Positions 1 to 8,100 of a DNA stretch of 64,000 nucleotides are shown here, piece by piece (positions within the stretch are counted from its first letter, which is position 1; each line of letters opens with the position of its first letter). The notes beneath the pieces are model-generated. The model worked only from the letters and a program-made list of their open reading frames with translations, made no database searches and was not told the origin of the DNA. The DNA is from Pseudomonas gingeri (GTDB taxonomy: Bacteria; Pseudomonadota; Gammaproteobacteria; Pseudomonadales; Pseudomonadaceae): assembly GCF_013385425.1 (NCBI RefSeq), contig NZ_JACAQA010000007.1, positions 186,001-250,000 of the forward strand, in the 5' to 3' direction. Position numbers and translations under genes: made by a program.

Positions 1-1245
1 GTCCAGCAGTCCGACATCAGACCGCTCAACGCCGCCGGGATCGCCGCTGCACAGTCCAAGCTGCACAGCAGCAATGCCGACAGCACGATCAGCCTGACCC
101 TCAAGACCGCCAGCGGTAAAACCGTGACCTTGAGCCTGGCGAACCAGGACGATGGAATGGCCGTGCAGGCCCAGGTGGAAGGCGGCGACCTCACGGCTGA
201 AGAGAGTGCGGCCCTGGCCAAGATGGCCAAAGGTTTCCAGGCGGCAATCGACGGTTTGACCGCCGAGCCGCCTCAATTGAAGCTGGATGCCCTGACCCAG
301 TTCGACTCGAAGGTATTTTCCTCGGTCGACCTGAGCACCAAGCTCAAGATTGACGACAAAAACAACCAGACCCTCGAGTTCCATGCCGACAGCCAGAAAC
401 GCTCGGTCAGCATGAGCGGCCCTTCAGGTGATCTGCAACTGTCCGTGGACCTGAAGAGCCAGGCGATTCTCGGCAATCCCATCCAACAGGCCAAGGCCCT
501 GCAGAGCTACCTCAAGCAGATTGATGCCGCAGCCGCCCGAGGTCACGCGGATCGCGACATGATGTCGATGTTCAAGGATGCGTTCTCCTCCCTGAACAGC
601 AACTATCCCGTCACCAGTGCGACCTCCACGCCGGCAGCCGTCGATCCACTCGCCCCCACCAATCTGGATCGCAAGCTGTTGACCGGCCTGGCGGATTTCT
701 CCGCGTCGATGACGCAGGCAAGCCAGGCGAGCAACCCGATGCGTCCCAGCGAGCGGGATACCTTTGCTTATAACCTGTCCCAGACCACTCAACTCAAGGG
801 CAATGATTCGCAGAATCGCTCCATTGAGCAGGACCAGCAATCGAACCTGACCGCCAGCTATCACCAGGCGCTGTCCGCGGGCCAGAAGCTGAAGCTGAGC
901 AGCAACGCGGACTCGCAGAACTACCTGTTCTACCAGATCAGCGACAACGCCAGCAGCCAGACCAATATCGCTTACAAAGACGGTAAGTTGACCAATGCGG
1001 CGGTGACCCAGTCGGCCAGCCAATCCACAAATATCTTCAAATACGTGATGGGGCACCTGGTGGATCACACCTCAACCCCCGTCAACACATCGAAAACCCA
1101 GAGTTTCATGGCCGTGCTGGAACGGGCGTTGCACCCGGACAAGACGGACAAGACGCCAGAGGGCGCCGCGCGCTTGAAGGAACTCCTGGACGGTCTCCAG
1201 GACAAGGTACTGCTGGATTCGTACCCGAAAAAACTCAACAGCTGA
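1..1245 (+). CDS. Unidentified protein, 5' end outside window
   Basis: The frame is open from base 1 to a stop at 1243-1245, so at least 414 residues are present and the true start lies to the left. A GTG at 124 could start a 373-residue version, but the upstream codons are open and read like the same protein, so I treat the gene as truncated by the window. The protein is Ser/Thr/Gln/Asn-rich, lacks cysteine, has no membrane segment in the visible part, and alternates polar strand-like stretches with short helices. I do not recognise a family. A very stable hairpin follows the stop. Confidence 0.75.
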   Translation, partial: VQQSDIRPLNAAGIAAAQSKLHSSNADSTISLTLKTASGKTVTLSLANQDDGMAVQAQVEGGDLTAEESAALAKMAKGFQAAIDGLTAEPPQLKLDALTQFDSKVFSSVDLSTKLKIDDKNNQTLEFHADSQKRSVSMSGPSGDLQLSVDLKSQAILGNPIQQAKALQSYLKQIDAAAARGHADRDMMSMFKDAFSSLNSNYPVTSATSTPAAVDPLAPTNLDRKLLTGLADFSASMTQASQASNPMRPSERDTFAYNLSQTTQLKGNDSQNRSIEQDQQSNLTASYHQALSAGQKLKLSSNADSQNYLFYQISDNASSQTNIAYKDGKLTNAAVTQSASQSTNIFKYVMGHLVDHTSTPVNTSKTQSFMAVLERALHPDKTDKTPEGAARLKELLDGLQDKVLLDSYPKKLNS

Positions 1246-1276
1246 TCCAGGGGGTCAGCTTGACCCCTGTCACCTG

Positions 1277-1310
1277 GGCAAGAGGGCGGGTATTTACCCG
1301 CCCTCTTGCC
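1277..1310 (+). terminator. Long perfect hairpin after the first gene
   Basis: A 34-base inverted repeat with 16 complementary bases on each side of TT; the real loop must be slightly larger. It follows a smaller GGGTCA/TGACCC hairpin just after the stop at 1245. No T-tract follows, so it may act as a 3'-end stabiliser or a Rho-assisted terminator separating this gene from the one starting at 1399. Confidence 0.55.
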
Positions 1311-1398
1311 GTGGATTTACCCGCGATACTCCTGACCCGTCCTCGGTGGTAAGGTTGGGGCATATAGATGCCGCCCCCCTCAATCCGGATATCCGAAT

Positions 1399-1884
1399 AT
1401 GAAAAACTTCGCGTTCAAAGCAGCCATGCCCGCTGTGTTGATGCTGGCCGTCCTCAGCGCTTCCTTCTCGGCACCGACGATGGCAGCGAGAAGCTCTGAC
1501 GCTGTCTCCCAAACGGCCGCCCGTCACGCCAAAAAATACGAAGACCTGGTAGAGAAGCGGATCAACGAACTGCGCGCCAAACTGAAGATCACCGACAAGC
1601 AGTCCGCCCAGTGGGACGCCTATGCGAAAACCATGCGTGACAATGCACACGGTACCGACAAGGCCTACCTGGATCAGGCGCAGAAGCTGCCCTCATTAAA
1701 TGCCGATGAGGCGATGCAGTCCTATGCCAGGCTGGCACAGATGCACGCGGACAATCTGCACAAGCTTGCCACTTCGTTCAGCGCGCTGTACGGCACGCTG
1801 TCCGCCGACCAGAAAAAAACCGCCGATAAACTGTTTCGCAGCGAGCGCGGGGAGCGGCACGAAGTCGCGGATAGATTTCATTGA
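1399..1884 (+). CDS. Spy/CpxP-like (LTXXQ family) periplasmic protein
   Basis: 161 residues. The first ~30 form a Sec signal peptide (basic start, hydrophobic core, cleavage near the AAR after PTMA). The mature part is almost wholly helical and charged, with a segment reading KITDKQSAQWDAY, which matches the 'L(T/S)xxQ..W' repeat of the LTXXQ/Spy/CpxP family, and a second copy near the C-terminus (GTLSADQKKTADKLF). Family members are envelope-stress chaperones or sensors of misfolded periplasmic protein. It stands alone, between a hairpin and the convergent LysR gene 47 bases away. The assignment to the superfamily is good; the specific role is not determined. Confidence 0.8.
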   Translation: MKNFAFKAAMPAVLMLAVLSASFSAPTMAARSSDAVSQTAARHAKKYEDLVEKRINELRAKLKITDKQSAQWDAYAKTMRDNAHGTDKAYLDQAQKLPSLNADEAMQSYARLAQMHADNLHKLATSFSALYGTLSADQKKTADKLFRSERGERHEVADRFH

Positions 1885-1931
1885 TGCGCAAAGAGTCCCA
1901 GTGGACACCGAGCATGTTGGCGATCAACCAC

Positions 1932-2846
1932 TCATGTGTGCCGAGCGCTTTGAGCGAGGGTAACGTCGCAATCCAGCCGTTCACGCAAGAACTCGATCAG
2001 CGCCCGCACCGGTCGAGAGCCCTGGCGATGCTGCGGATAAACTGCCGATAACGCCAACGGTTCAGGACAGAAGTCAGCCAGTACCGGCACCAGCCGCCCA
2101 TCCTTCAAGGCCGAATCGACAATGAAGGTCGGCAAATAGGTAATACCCATGCCGGCGATGGCGGCGTCCTTGAGCAACTCACCATTGTTGACCCGCATCC
2201 GTCCCGTGACATTGACGATCAATGGCTTGCCCTGCCCTTCGAAACGCCATTGCACCTGGCGGCCATGGCCGTAAGGCAGGCAGTCATGGGCCTGCACATC
2301 CTCGGGTTTGACCGGGGTGCCGCGCTCGGCCAGGTAAGCGGGACTGGCGCAATACACCCGCTGGATGGACCCGATACGCCGGGCAATCAGCGTCGAGTCT
2401 TCCAGCACCCCGATGCGCAATGCCAGGTCGTAGCCCTCACCGAGTAAATCTACCGGTCGGTCGCTGAGATCCACTTCAACCGTGACGTCGCAATAGCGCT
2501 GCAAGAAAGCCGGCAACACCTCGCTCAAATGCGCCATCGCAAACGACAGTGGAGCGCTCAGGCGAACAGTGCCACGGGGCTCTACCGTCTGACCGGCGAT
2601 GCCCTGCTCCACTTGCTCGACCTCACTGAGCAGGCGCAAAGCCGACTCGTAATAACTCTGCCCCAGGGGCGTCATGTCCAGCCGCCGGGTCGAGCGATTG
2701 ATCAGTCGCACGCCCAGACGTTCCTCCAGTTGCATCAGACGCCGGCTGACAAACTGCTTGGACAGGCCCAACTGATCCGCCGCTGCGGTGAAGCTGCCGG
2801 AGTCCATGACCTGGCAAAAAATACGCATATCTTCGAACGGGTTCAT
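1932..2846 (-). CDS. LysR family transcriptional regulator
   Basis: 304 residues from the ATG at 2846, chosen over an upstream in-frame start at 2870 because AGAGAG lies 7 bases before it. The N-terminal winged helix-turn-helix (about residues 1-60, FTAAADQLGLSKQFVSRRLMQLE) is followed by a periplasmic-binding-protein-like effector domain with the usual 'LRIG' signature near residue 145. The sequence resembles the large AaeR/DsdC-like group of LysR proteins. The nearest leftward gene on its other side is the YcaC-like hydrolase, whose stop lies 175 bases upstream. There is no divergent partner, so its target cannot be read from context. Confidence 0.9.
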   Translation of the reverse strand: MNPFEDMRIFCQVMDSGSFTAAADQLGLSKQFVSRRLMQLEERLGVRLINRSTRRLDMTPLGQSYYESALRLLSEVEQVEQGIAGQTVEPRGTVRLSAPLSFAMAHLSEVLPAFLQRYCDVTVEVDLSDRPVDLLGEGYDLALRIGVLEDSTLIARRIGSIQRVYCASPAYLAERGTPVKPEDVQAHDCLPYGHGRQVQWRFEGQGKPLIVNVTGRMRVNNGELLKDAAIAGMGITYLPTFIVDSALKDGRLVPVLADFCPEPLALSAVYPQHRQGSRPVRALIEFLRERLDCDVTLAQSARHT

Positions 2847-3021
2847 TGTCACTCTCTGGTTGACAGCCAAACACGTTATAGCGACTTTTTCCTTTTCTGA
2901 CAGCCCATTAATCGGTGATGAGGCCTTGATTGAAAGGCCCGCTGGGTGACTGCAGAAACGTTGATCAAAAAAATGCCCGCACAGTGGCGGGCATTCATTC
3001 GAACCAGCAGTGCACCAGAAC

Positions 3022-3648
3022 TTATCTGGAGGTCAGGGCCGAATAGCTGTTCATCAAGTTGCGATAATTCGGAATGCGCGGCGACAACAGGTTCGCCAGG
3101 CCTTCCATGTCGTTGCGCCAGTCGCCTTGCAGCTCGCAGGCTACCGAGAACCAGTTCACCAGTTGCGCACCCGCCGCCGTCATCCGTGCCCATGCCGCCT
3201 GCTGCACGGTTTCGTTGAAGGTGCCCGACGCGTCGGTGACCACAAACACTTCAAAGCCTTCCGCCAGGGCAGACAAGGTCGGGAACGCCACGCACACGTC
3301 GGTCACCACGCCGGCAATGATCAGTTGCTTGCGACCGGTCGCCTTTACCGCCTTGACGAAATCGGCGTTGTCCCAGGCATTGATCTGGCCAGGGCGTGGA
3401 ATGTACGGCGCATCCGGGAAGAGCTCCTTGAGCTCCGGCACCATCGGGCCGTTCGGGCCGTTTTCAAAGCTGGTGGTCAGGATGGTCGGCAATTTGAAGA
3501 ACTTGGCCAGGTCTGCCAGCGCCAGTACGTTGTTCTTGAATTCGTTGGGTGAGAAATCCTGCACCAGCGAGATCAGCCCGGTCTGGTGATCGACCAACAG
3601 CACAACGGCATCATCTTTGTTCAGACGTTTGTACGGAACGTTGCTCAT
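3022..3648 (-). CDS. ycaC: YcaC-like isochorismatase-family hydrolase
   Basis: 208 residues, the length of E. coli YcaC, starting at the ATG at 3648 with GGAG 8 bases upstream; a 19-residue longer frame is not supported by a ribosome site. The isochorismatase fold is evident: catalytic Asp at D20 in VLLVDHQTG, the strand IIAGVVTDVCVAF carrying the nucleophile C119, and the conserved DASGTFNE segment. YcaC itself is a structurally known octameric cysteine hydrolase of unresolved substrate. It is the last gene of a leftward unit with an amidohydrolase, ABM protein, LysR and alpha/beta hydrolase, so an amide or hydrolytic detoxification role is plausible but inferred. Confidence 0.9.
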   Translation of the reverse strand: MSNVPYKRLNKDDAVVLLVDHQTGLISLVQDFSPNEFKNNVLALADLAKFFKLPTILTTSFENGPNGPMVPELKELFPDAPYIPRPGQINAWDNADFVKAVKATGRKQLIIAGVVTDVCVAFPTLSALAEGFEVFVVTDASGTFNETVQQAAWARMTAAGAQLVNWFSVACELQGDWRNDMEGLANLLSPRIPNYRNLMNSYSALTSR

Positions 3649-3682
3649 GTAAAACTCCTTGGTGGATGGATATTGCACAGGG

Positions 3683-3712
3683 ATGCCGACGGCTTTGGCC
3701 GGCATTTTTTTT
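3683..3712 (+). terminator. Rho-independent terminator, rightward orientation
   Basis: ATGCCG-(loop)-CGGCAT stem with an inner GGC/GCC-type pairing, followed on the + strand by eight T (3705-3712). It sits between two leftward genes, so as a terminator it would stop antisense transcription. Read leftward, the hairpin remains but has no U-tract, so it would at most weaken read-through into the YcaC gene. Confidence 0.5.
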
Positions 3713-3717
3713 GATCG

Positions 3718-5556
3718 TCAGAAAGCAAAACACGAGCAGCCGAACGCGCCCCAGAACCCCTGGAAGTCACTGACCGGTGCGTTCGACAGACGCGCCCGCT
3801 CATGGCTGTGGGAGTGAACGGCACAGGGTCCGCTGCAATGGTGAACCTGAGCCTGCATCGGCGACGTCGGGCGCCAATGACCAGGAACCTTGGCTACCGG
3901 CGACCAGTCCGGCAGCACTGGCACGCTGGCTGGCCCGAGTTTTTCGAAGTCCCCGGCGGCATACACCACCTTGCCGCCGACCACGGTCAGCAGCGACTCG
4001 ATCCACTTGATGGCCTCTTCTTCGACCTGGAAGAAATCCGCGGTCAGGGCGACAACGTCTGCCAGTTGCCCGACCTTGATCTGGCCTTTCTTGCCCTGCT
4101 CGGAAGAGAACCAGGCGCTGCCATGGGTGAAGAGCTCCAGTGCGGTCTGCCGGGAAAGCCCTTCGCGGTGCAATTCCATGCCGCCCACGGTACGCCCGCT
4201 GACCATCCAGTACAGTGAGGTCCACGGGTTGTAGCTGGAAACCCGCGTGGCATCGGTGCCCGCGCCGACAGGGACACCCTCGGCCAGCATCCGTTTGATC
4301 GGCGGCGTGGCTTCGGCAGCCTTGGCGCCATAACGCTCGACGAAGTATTCGCCCTGGAACGCCATGCGGTCCTGAATCGCAATACCGCCGCCCAACGCCC
4401 TCACCCGTTCGATGTTCTGCGGGGTAATGGTTTCAGCGTGATCGAAGAACCAGGGCAAGCCATTGAATGGAATGTCGCGATTGACCTTCTCGAACACATC
4501 GAGCATGCGGCTGATGGATTCGTTGTACGTCGCATGCAAACGGAACGGCCAACGTTGCTCCACCAGATGGCGCACAACCGGTTCCAGCTCTTCTTCCATG
4601 GTCTGCGGCAGGTCCGGACGCGGTTCGAGGAAGTCTTCGAAGTCGGCGGCGGAGAACACCAGCATCTCCCCGGCACCGTTGTGCCGCAAGTAGTCGTCGC
4701 CCTGGTGCAAGGTGACGCTGCCGGTCCAGTTCTTGAAATCGCTCAGTTCTTCCTTGGGCTTTTGGGTGAACAGGTTGTAGGCGATGCGAATGGTCAGTTG
4801 CTGGTCCTTGGCCAACTGCTCGATCACCGCGTAGTCATCCGGGTAATTCTGGAAACCACCACCGGCATCGATAGCGCTGGTCAGGCCGAGACGGTTGAGT
4901 TCACGCATGAACTGGCGAGTCGAGTTGACCTGATACTCCAGGGGCAGCTTCGGTCCCTTGGCCAGGGTCGAGTAAAGAATCATCGCATTGGGTCGCGCCA
5001 CCAACATGCCCGTCGGGTCGCCTTTGGCATCGCGGACAATCTCGCCGCCCGGCGGGTTCGGCGTATCACGGGTGTAGCCGGCGACCCGCAGCGCAGCGCG
5101 ATTGAGCAAGGCGCGGTCGTACAAGTGCAAGACGAATACCGGTGTGTCCGGTGCGGCCTGGTTGAGTTCTTCCAGGGTCGGCATACGCTTTTCGGCAAAC
5201 TGGAATTCGTTCCAGCCGCCCACCACCCTCACCCATTGCGGCGTCGGCGTACGGTCGGCCTGCTCCTTGAGCATGCGCAGGGCATCGGCCAGGGAAGGCA
5301 CACCCTCCCAGCGCAGCTCCAGGTTGTAGTTCAAGCCACCACGGATCAGGTGCAGGTGCGAGTCGTTGAGGCCAGGGATGACGCAACGGCCCTTGAGGTC
5401 GATGACCTGGGTACTCGAACCGCGCAAGGCCATGGCTTCGGCATCCGTGCCCACCACCACAAAGCGGCCATCGTGGATCGCCACCGCACTGGCGAGGGGC
5501 TTGGCACGGTCAACCGTGTGGAATTGACCATTGAACAAAATCAGATCGGCGTTCAT
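3718..5556 (-). CDS. YtcJ-type amidohydrolase with Cys/His-rich tail
   Basis: 612 residues from the ATG at 5556, which overlaps the stop of the preceding gene (ATGA) and has GAGGAAA 7 bases upstream. The architecture is an amidohydrolase composite domain (residues 1-60), then the metal-binding HxH at H67/H69 in the segment PGLNDSHLHL, a YtcJ-type TIM barrel with WFFDHAETI and the late ligand region GTDATRVSSYNPW, and a return to the beta-sandwich domain. The family (COG1574) includes N-substituted formamide deformylases and many uncharacterised metal-dependent hydrolases. The last ~45 residues are unusual: HHCSGPC and HSHSH, and at the very end GCSCF. This could bind extra metal. Substrate unknown. 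Confidence 0.88.
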   Translation of the reverse strand: MNADLILFNGQFHTVDRAKPLASAVAIHDGRFVVVGTDAEAMALRGSSTQVIDLKGRCVIPGLNDSHLHLIRGGLNYNLELRWEGVPSLADALRMLKEQADRTPTPQWVRVVGGWNEFQFAEKRMPTLEELNQAAPDTPVFVLHLYDRALLNRAALRVAGYTRDTPNPPGGEIVRDAKGDPTGMLVARPNAMILYSTLAKGPKLPLEYQVNSTRQFMRELNRLGLTSAIDAGGGFQNYPDDYAVIEQLAKDQQLTIRIAYNLFTQKPKEELSDFKNWTGSVTLHQGDDYLRHNGAGEMLVFSAADFEDFLEPRPDLPQTMEEELEPVVRHLVEQRWPFRLHATYNESISRMLDVFEKVNRDIPFNGLPWFFDHAETITPQNIERVRALGGGIAIQDRMAFQGEYFVERYGAKAAEATPPIKRMLAEGVPVGAGTDATRVSSYNPWTSLYWMVSGRTVGGMELHREGLSRQTALELFTHGSAWFSSEQGKKGQIKVGQLADVVALTADFFQVEEEAIKWIESLLTVVGGKVVYAAGDFEKLGPASVPVLPDWSPVAKVPGHWRPTSPMQAQVHHCSGPCAVHSHSHERARLSNAPVSDFQGFWGAFGCSCFAF

Positions 5557-6185
5557 CGCGTTTCCTCGGACAAAGTGGAATGAGACGGGGCGGCAGTCAA
5601 CCAGGGGGCAAACAGTCGGGTCGCCAGGGGCATGAACAGGTACACCACCGAGAGCACGATGGTCAGGGTGATCAGGAAGGTGGAGATCAGGTAATTGGAG
5701 AGGAACGCGTCGAGCCGCAGTACCGGTCCCCAGATCAGCGGCACCAGCAGGGTGTGCGGCAGGATCACCATCAATGTCAGCACCGCCTGCTTCCAACGCG
5801 GGGGTGGCGAGGTGGCATCCGCCGGCGGTGAAAACCAGAACGCATTGACTGGATGGACCTCGGTCCGATCACCGTCGGCGAGCATCGGGGCGGCTTCGTT
5901 GACCAGCTCCAGCCGCTGAGGCGAATCAAGCCAGCGCTGCATCGCCTCGGTGGAGCAGAAGCGCAGCACGCAGGTGAACAGGTCGAGACCGGCACTTCTG
6001 CCACGAATCACGTCCACGCCCAAATGCCCCTCGCGCTGCCCGGCAATGCCGACAATACGCCGTAGCCAAGCTTCATAGGGGGCCTCAAAGCCGACCTTGA
6101 CCCGGTGTTTGACGATCAGTGTCACGACTTCATCAGCCCCCCGCGCCGGGCGACCGACGGGATCGAGGCGATTGGAATCAGGCAT
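5553..6185 (-). CDS. ABM-domain protein with two C-terminal membrane helices
   Basis: 210 residues. Residues ~20-110 look like an antibiotic-biosynthesis-monooxygenase (ferredoxin-like dimeric alpha-beta barrel) domain: VTLIVKHRV, then EAWLRR and GHLGVDVIRG. They are followed by a linker and two hydrophobic segments (about 133-155 and 163-190), so the domain is probably membrane-anchored on the cytoplasmic face. This matches the COG3224-type proteins. The start overlaps the end of the LysR gene by 8 bases, and its stop overlaps the amidohydrolase start by 4, so all three are translationally coupled. ABM proteins often oxidise small aromatics without a cofactor; here the function is not known. 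Confidence 0.8.
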   Translation of the reverse strand: MPDSNRLDPVGRPARGADEVVTLIVKHRVKVGFEAPYEAWLRRIVGIAGQREGHLGVDVIRGRSAGLDLFTCVLRFCSTEAMQRWLDSPQRLELVNEAAPMLADGDRTEVHPVNAFWFSPPADATSPPPRWKQAVLTLMVILPHTLLVPLIWGPVLRLDAFLSNYLISTFLITLTIVLSVVYLFMPLATRLFAPWLTAAPSHSTLSEETR

Positions 6186-7125
6186 GATACGAAGCTCCGG
6201 TGAGAGGATCAGGGATGTTCAACGGTTCAGACATGTACTGGCTGATCCGCGAACGTAACCAGCGCTCCGCCGGATCGTTGTCGTGCACGCCACTCCAGGC
6301 CATCGACAGTTGCGCCGCCTCGATGGGGAACGGCGGTTCTTCCGCTCTCAAGGCACCGCCTTCAACCAACGCGCAAGCCGCGTAGTCGGGCACCGTGGCG
6401 ATCATTTCGGTACCGGCGAGCATCGCCCGCAAGCCACTGAACTGCGGAACCCCCAGCACCACGCGCCGGGTACGGCCGACCTTGGCCAGGTCGAGATCGA
6501 TGTTGCCGCTCAGGTCGCCGGAAAACGACACCATGGCGTGGGGTCGCTGACAGTATTCATCGAGCGTCAGCTGACCGGGGCGATTGTCACCGCGCAACAC
6601 TTTGCAGGCGATATCACGCAGCCTCTTGCGCTTGGCGTTGGCCGGCAACTCGGTGGTGTAACTGACCCCGACGGAGATTTCCCCGGATGCCAGCAAAGCC
6701 GGCATCAACAGATAATTGGCCCGACGCACCACCACAACGACCGCCGGCGCCTCCTCCTGCAACTGCCGGAGCAATGGCGGAAACAAACCGAACTCGGCAT
6801 CGTCCGAAAGGCCGATGCGAAACACCTCGCAGCTGGTTGCCGGGTCAAACGCCTTGGCCCGGCTGACCGCCCCCGAAATGGTGTCCATCGCCGGTTGCAG
6901 CTCTTTGAGGATCGCCAACGCCCGCGCCGTCGGCTCCATCCCACGACCGTTGCGCAGCAGCAGCGGGTCGTCGAACAGATCCCGCAGGCGTCCCAGCGCG
7001 GCGCTCACGGCCGGCTGCCCCATGAACAGTTTTTCAGCCACTCGGGTCAGGTTCTTTTCGAACATCAGGGCCTCGAAAATCACCAACAGGTTCATGTCGA
7101 CGCGACGCAGATCGTTACGGTTCAT
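6178..7125 (-). CDS. LysR family regulator embedded in an operon
   Basis: 315 residues from the ATG at 7125; an in-frame TTG at 7149 is less likely. It begins with the NodD/NahR-like LysR signature RRVDMNLLVIFEALM and winged helix-turn-helix (LTRVAEKLFMGQPAVSAALGRL), followed by an effector-binding domain. The NahR-like subgroup usually answers to aromatic compounds. The gene lies inside a same-strand unit: 20 bases after the alpha/beta hydrolase and overlapping the ABM gene by 8 bases. It is therefore probably co-transcribed with its targets, unlike the usual divergent LysR layout. Confidence 0.88.
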   Translation of the reverse strand: MNRNDLRRVDMNLLVIFEALMFEKNLTRVAEKLFMGQPAVSAALGRLRDLFDDPLLLRNGRGMEPTARALAILKELQPAMDTISGAVSRAKAFDPATSCEVFRIGLSDDAEFGLFPPLLRQLQEEAPAVVVVVRRANYLLMPALLASGEISVGVSYTTELPANAKRKRLRDIACKVLRGDNRPGQLTLDEYCQRPHAMVSFSGDLSGNIDLDLAKVGRTRRVVLGVPQFSGLRAMLAGTEMIATVPDYAACALVEGGALRAEEPPFPIEAAQLSMAWSGVHDNDPAERWLRSRISQYMSEPLNIPDPLTGASYHA

Positions 7126-7145
7126 CAGTACGCGCTCACAAGCAA

Positions 7146-7970
7146 TCAACCCTTGAGGAACGCCAGCAGATCGGCGTTGAGTTGATCCTTGTGGGTGTCG
7201 GTCAGACCATGGGGGGCACCGGGATAGACCAACAGCTTCGAGCCTTTGATCAGTTTGGCCGAGGCGATGCCGGCGGCCTCGATCGGCACGATCTGATCAG
7301 CGTCGCCATGCACCACCAGGGTCGGCACGTCGAACTTCTTCAGGTCTTCGGTGAAATCGGTCTCCGAGAACGCCTTGATGCAGTCATAGGCATTTTTGTG
7401 GCCGGCCATCATGCCTTGCATCCAGAACCAGTCGATCATGCCCTGCGAAGGTTGGGCACCCGGCTTGTTGAAACCAAAGAACGGCCCGCTGGCGACATCC
7501 TTGTACAACTGCGAACGGTCGGCCAGGGAGCCCTGGCGCAGGCCGTCGAACACCTCGATCGGCAAACCGCCCGGGTTGGCTTCGGTCTTGAGCATCAGCG
7601 GTGGCACCGAAGAAATCAGTCCCGCTTTGGCGACCCGTCCGGTACCGTGACGACCGATGTAGCGCGCCACTTCGCCACCGCCGGTGGAGAAACCGAACAG
7701 CACCACGTTATTCAGGTCCAGCAACTCGATCAATTGGGCCAGGTCGTCGGCGTAGGTGTCCATTTCATTGCCAAACCAGGGTTGGCTGGAGCGGCCATGG
7801 CCACGACGGTCATGAGCGATAACCCGATACCCCCTGGAGGCCAGGAAGATCATCTGCGCCTCCCAGCTGTCGGCATTCAGCGGCCAGCCGTGGCTGAAGA
7901 CGATGGGCTGACCGGTACCCCAGTCCTTGTAGTAGATCTCGGTACCGTCACGGGTGGTAAATGTGCTCAT
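7146..7970 (-). CDS. Alpha/beta hydrolase (chloroperoxidase/arylesterase type)
   Basis: 274 residues from the ATG at 7970, with GAGGAG 8 bases upstream. It is a typical cofactor-free haloperoxidase/esterase: oxyanion region FSHGWPLN, nucleophile elbow GFSTGG with S95, acid in HGDADQIVP and catalytic His in [11 protein letters not shown]. These enzymes hydrolyse aryl esters or lactones and show perhydrolase side activity. It is the first gene of the leftward hydrolase-LysR-ABM-amidohydrolase-ycaC unit, and is divergent from the STAND regulator at 8101 across 130 bases, which must contain both promoters. Confidence 0.9.
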   Translation of the reverse strand: MSTFTTRDGTEIYYKDWGTGQPIVFSHGWPLNADSWEAQMIFLASRGYRVIAHDRRGHGRSSQPWFGNEMDTYADDLAQLIELLDLNNVVLFGFSTGGGEVARYIGRHGTGRVAKAGLISSVPPLMLKTEANPGGLPIEVFDGLRQGSLADRSQLYKDVASGPFFGFNKPGAQPSQGMIDWFWMQGMMAGHKNAYDCIKAFSETDFTEDLKKFDVPTLVVHGDADQIVPIEAAGIASAKLIKGSKLLVYPGAPHGLTDTHKDQLNADLLAFLKG

Positions 7971-8100
7971 GGCGATTGCTCCTCGGGGTTGTCGTTGCAA
8001 GAAGGCTGAGCTTTGCGTTGAACTTGAAGGATTGGATTTTTGAACGTAGAACGGGCACAGGACGAGTTAAACGTTGTTAATTTTCCAGAGGAGTAATCTG

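Noticed and set aside
5557..5796. 80-codon upstream extension of the amidohydrolase
   Set aside because: Reads the ABM gene out of frame; the ATGA overlap and GAGGAAA site fix the start at 5556.
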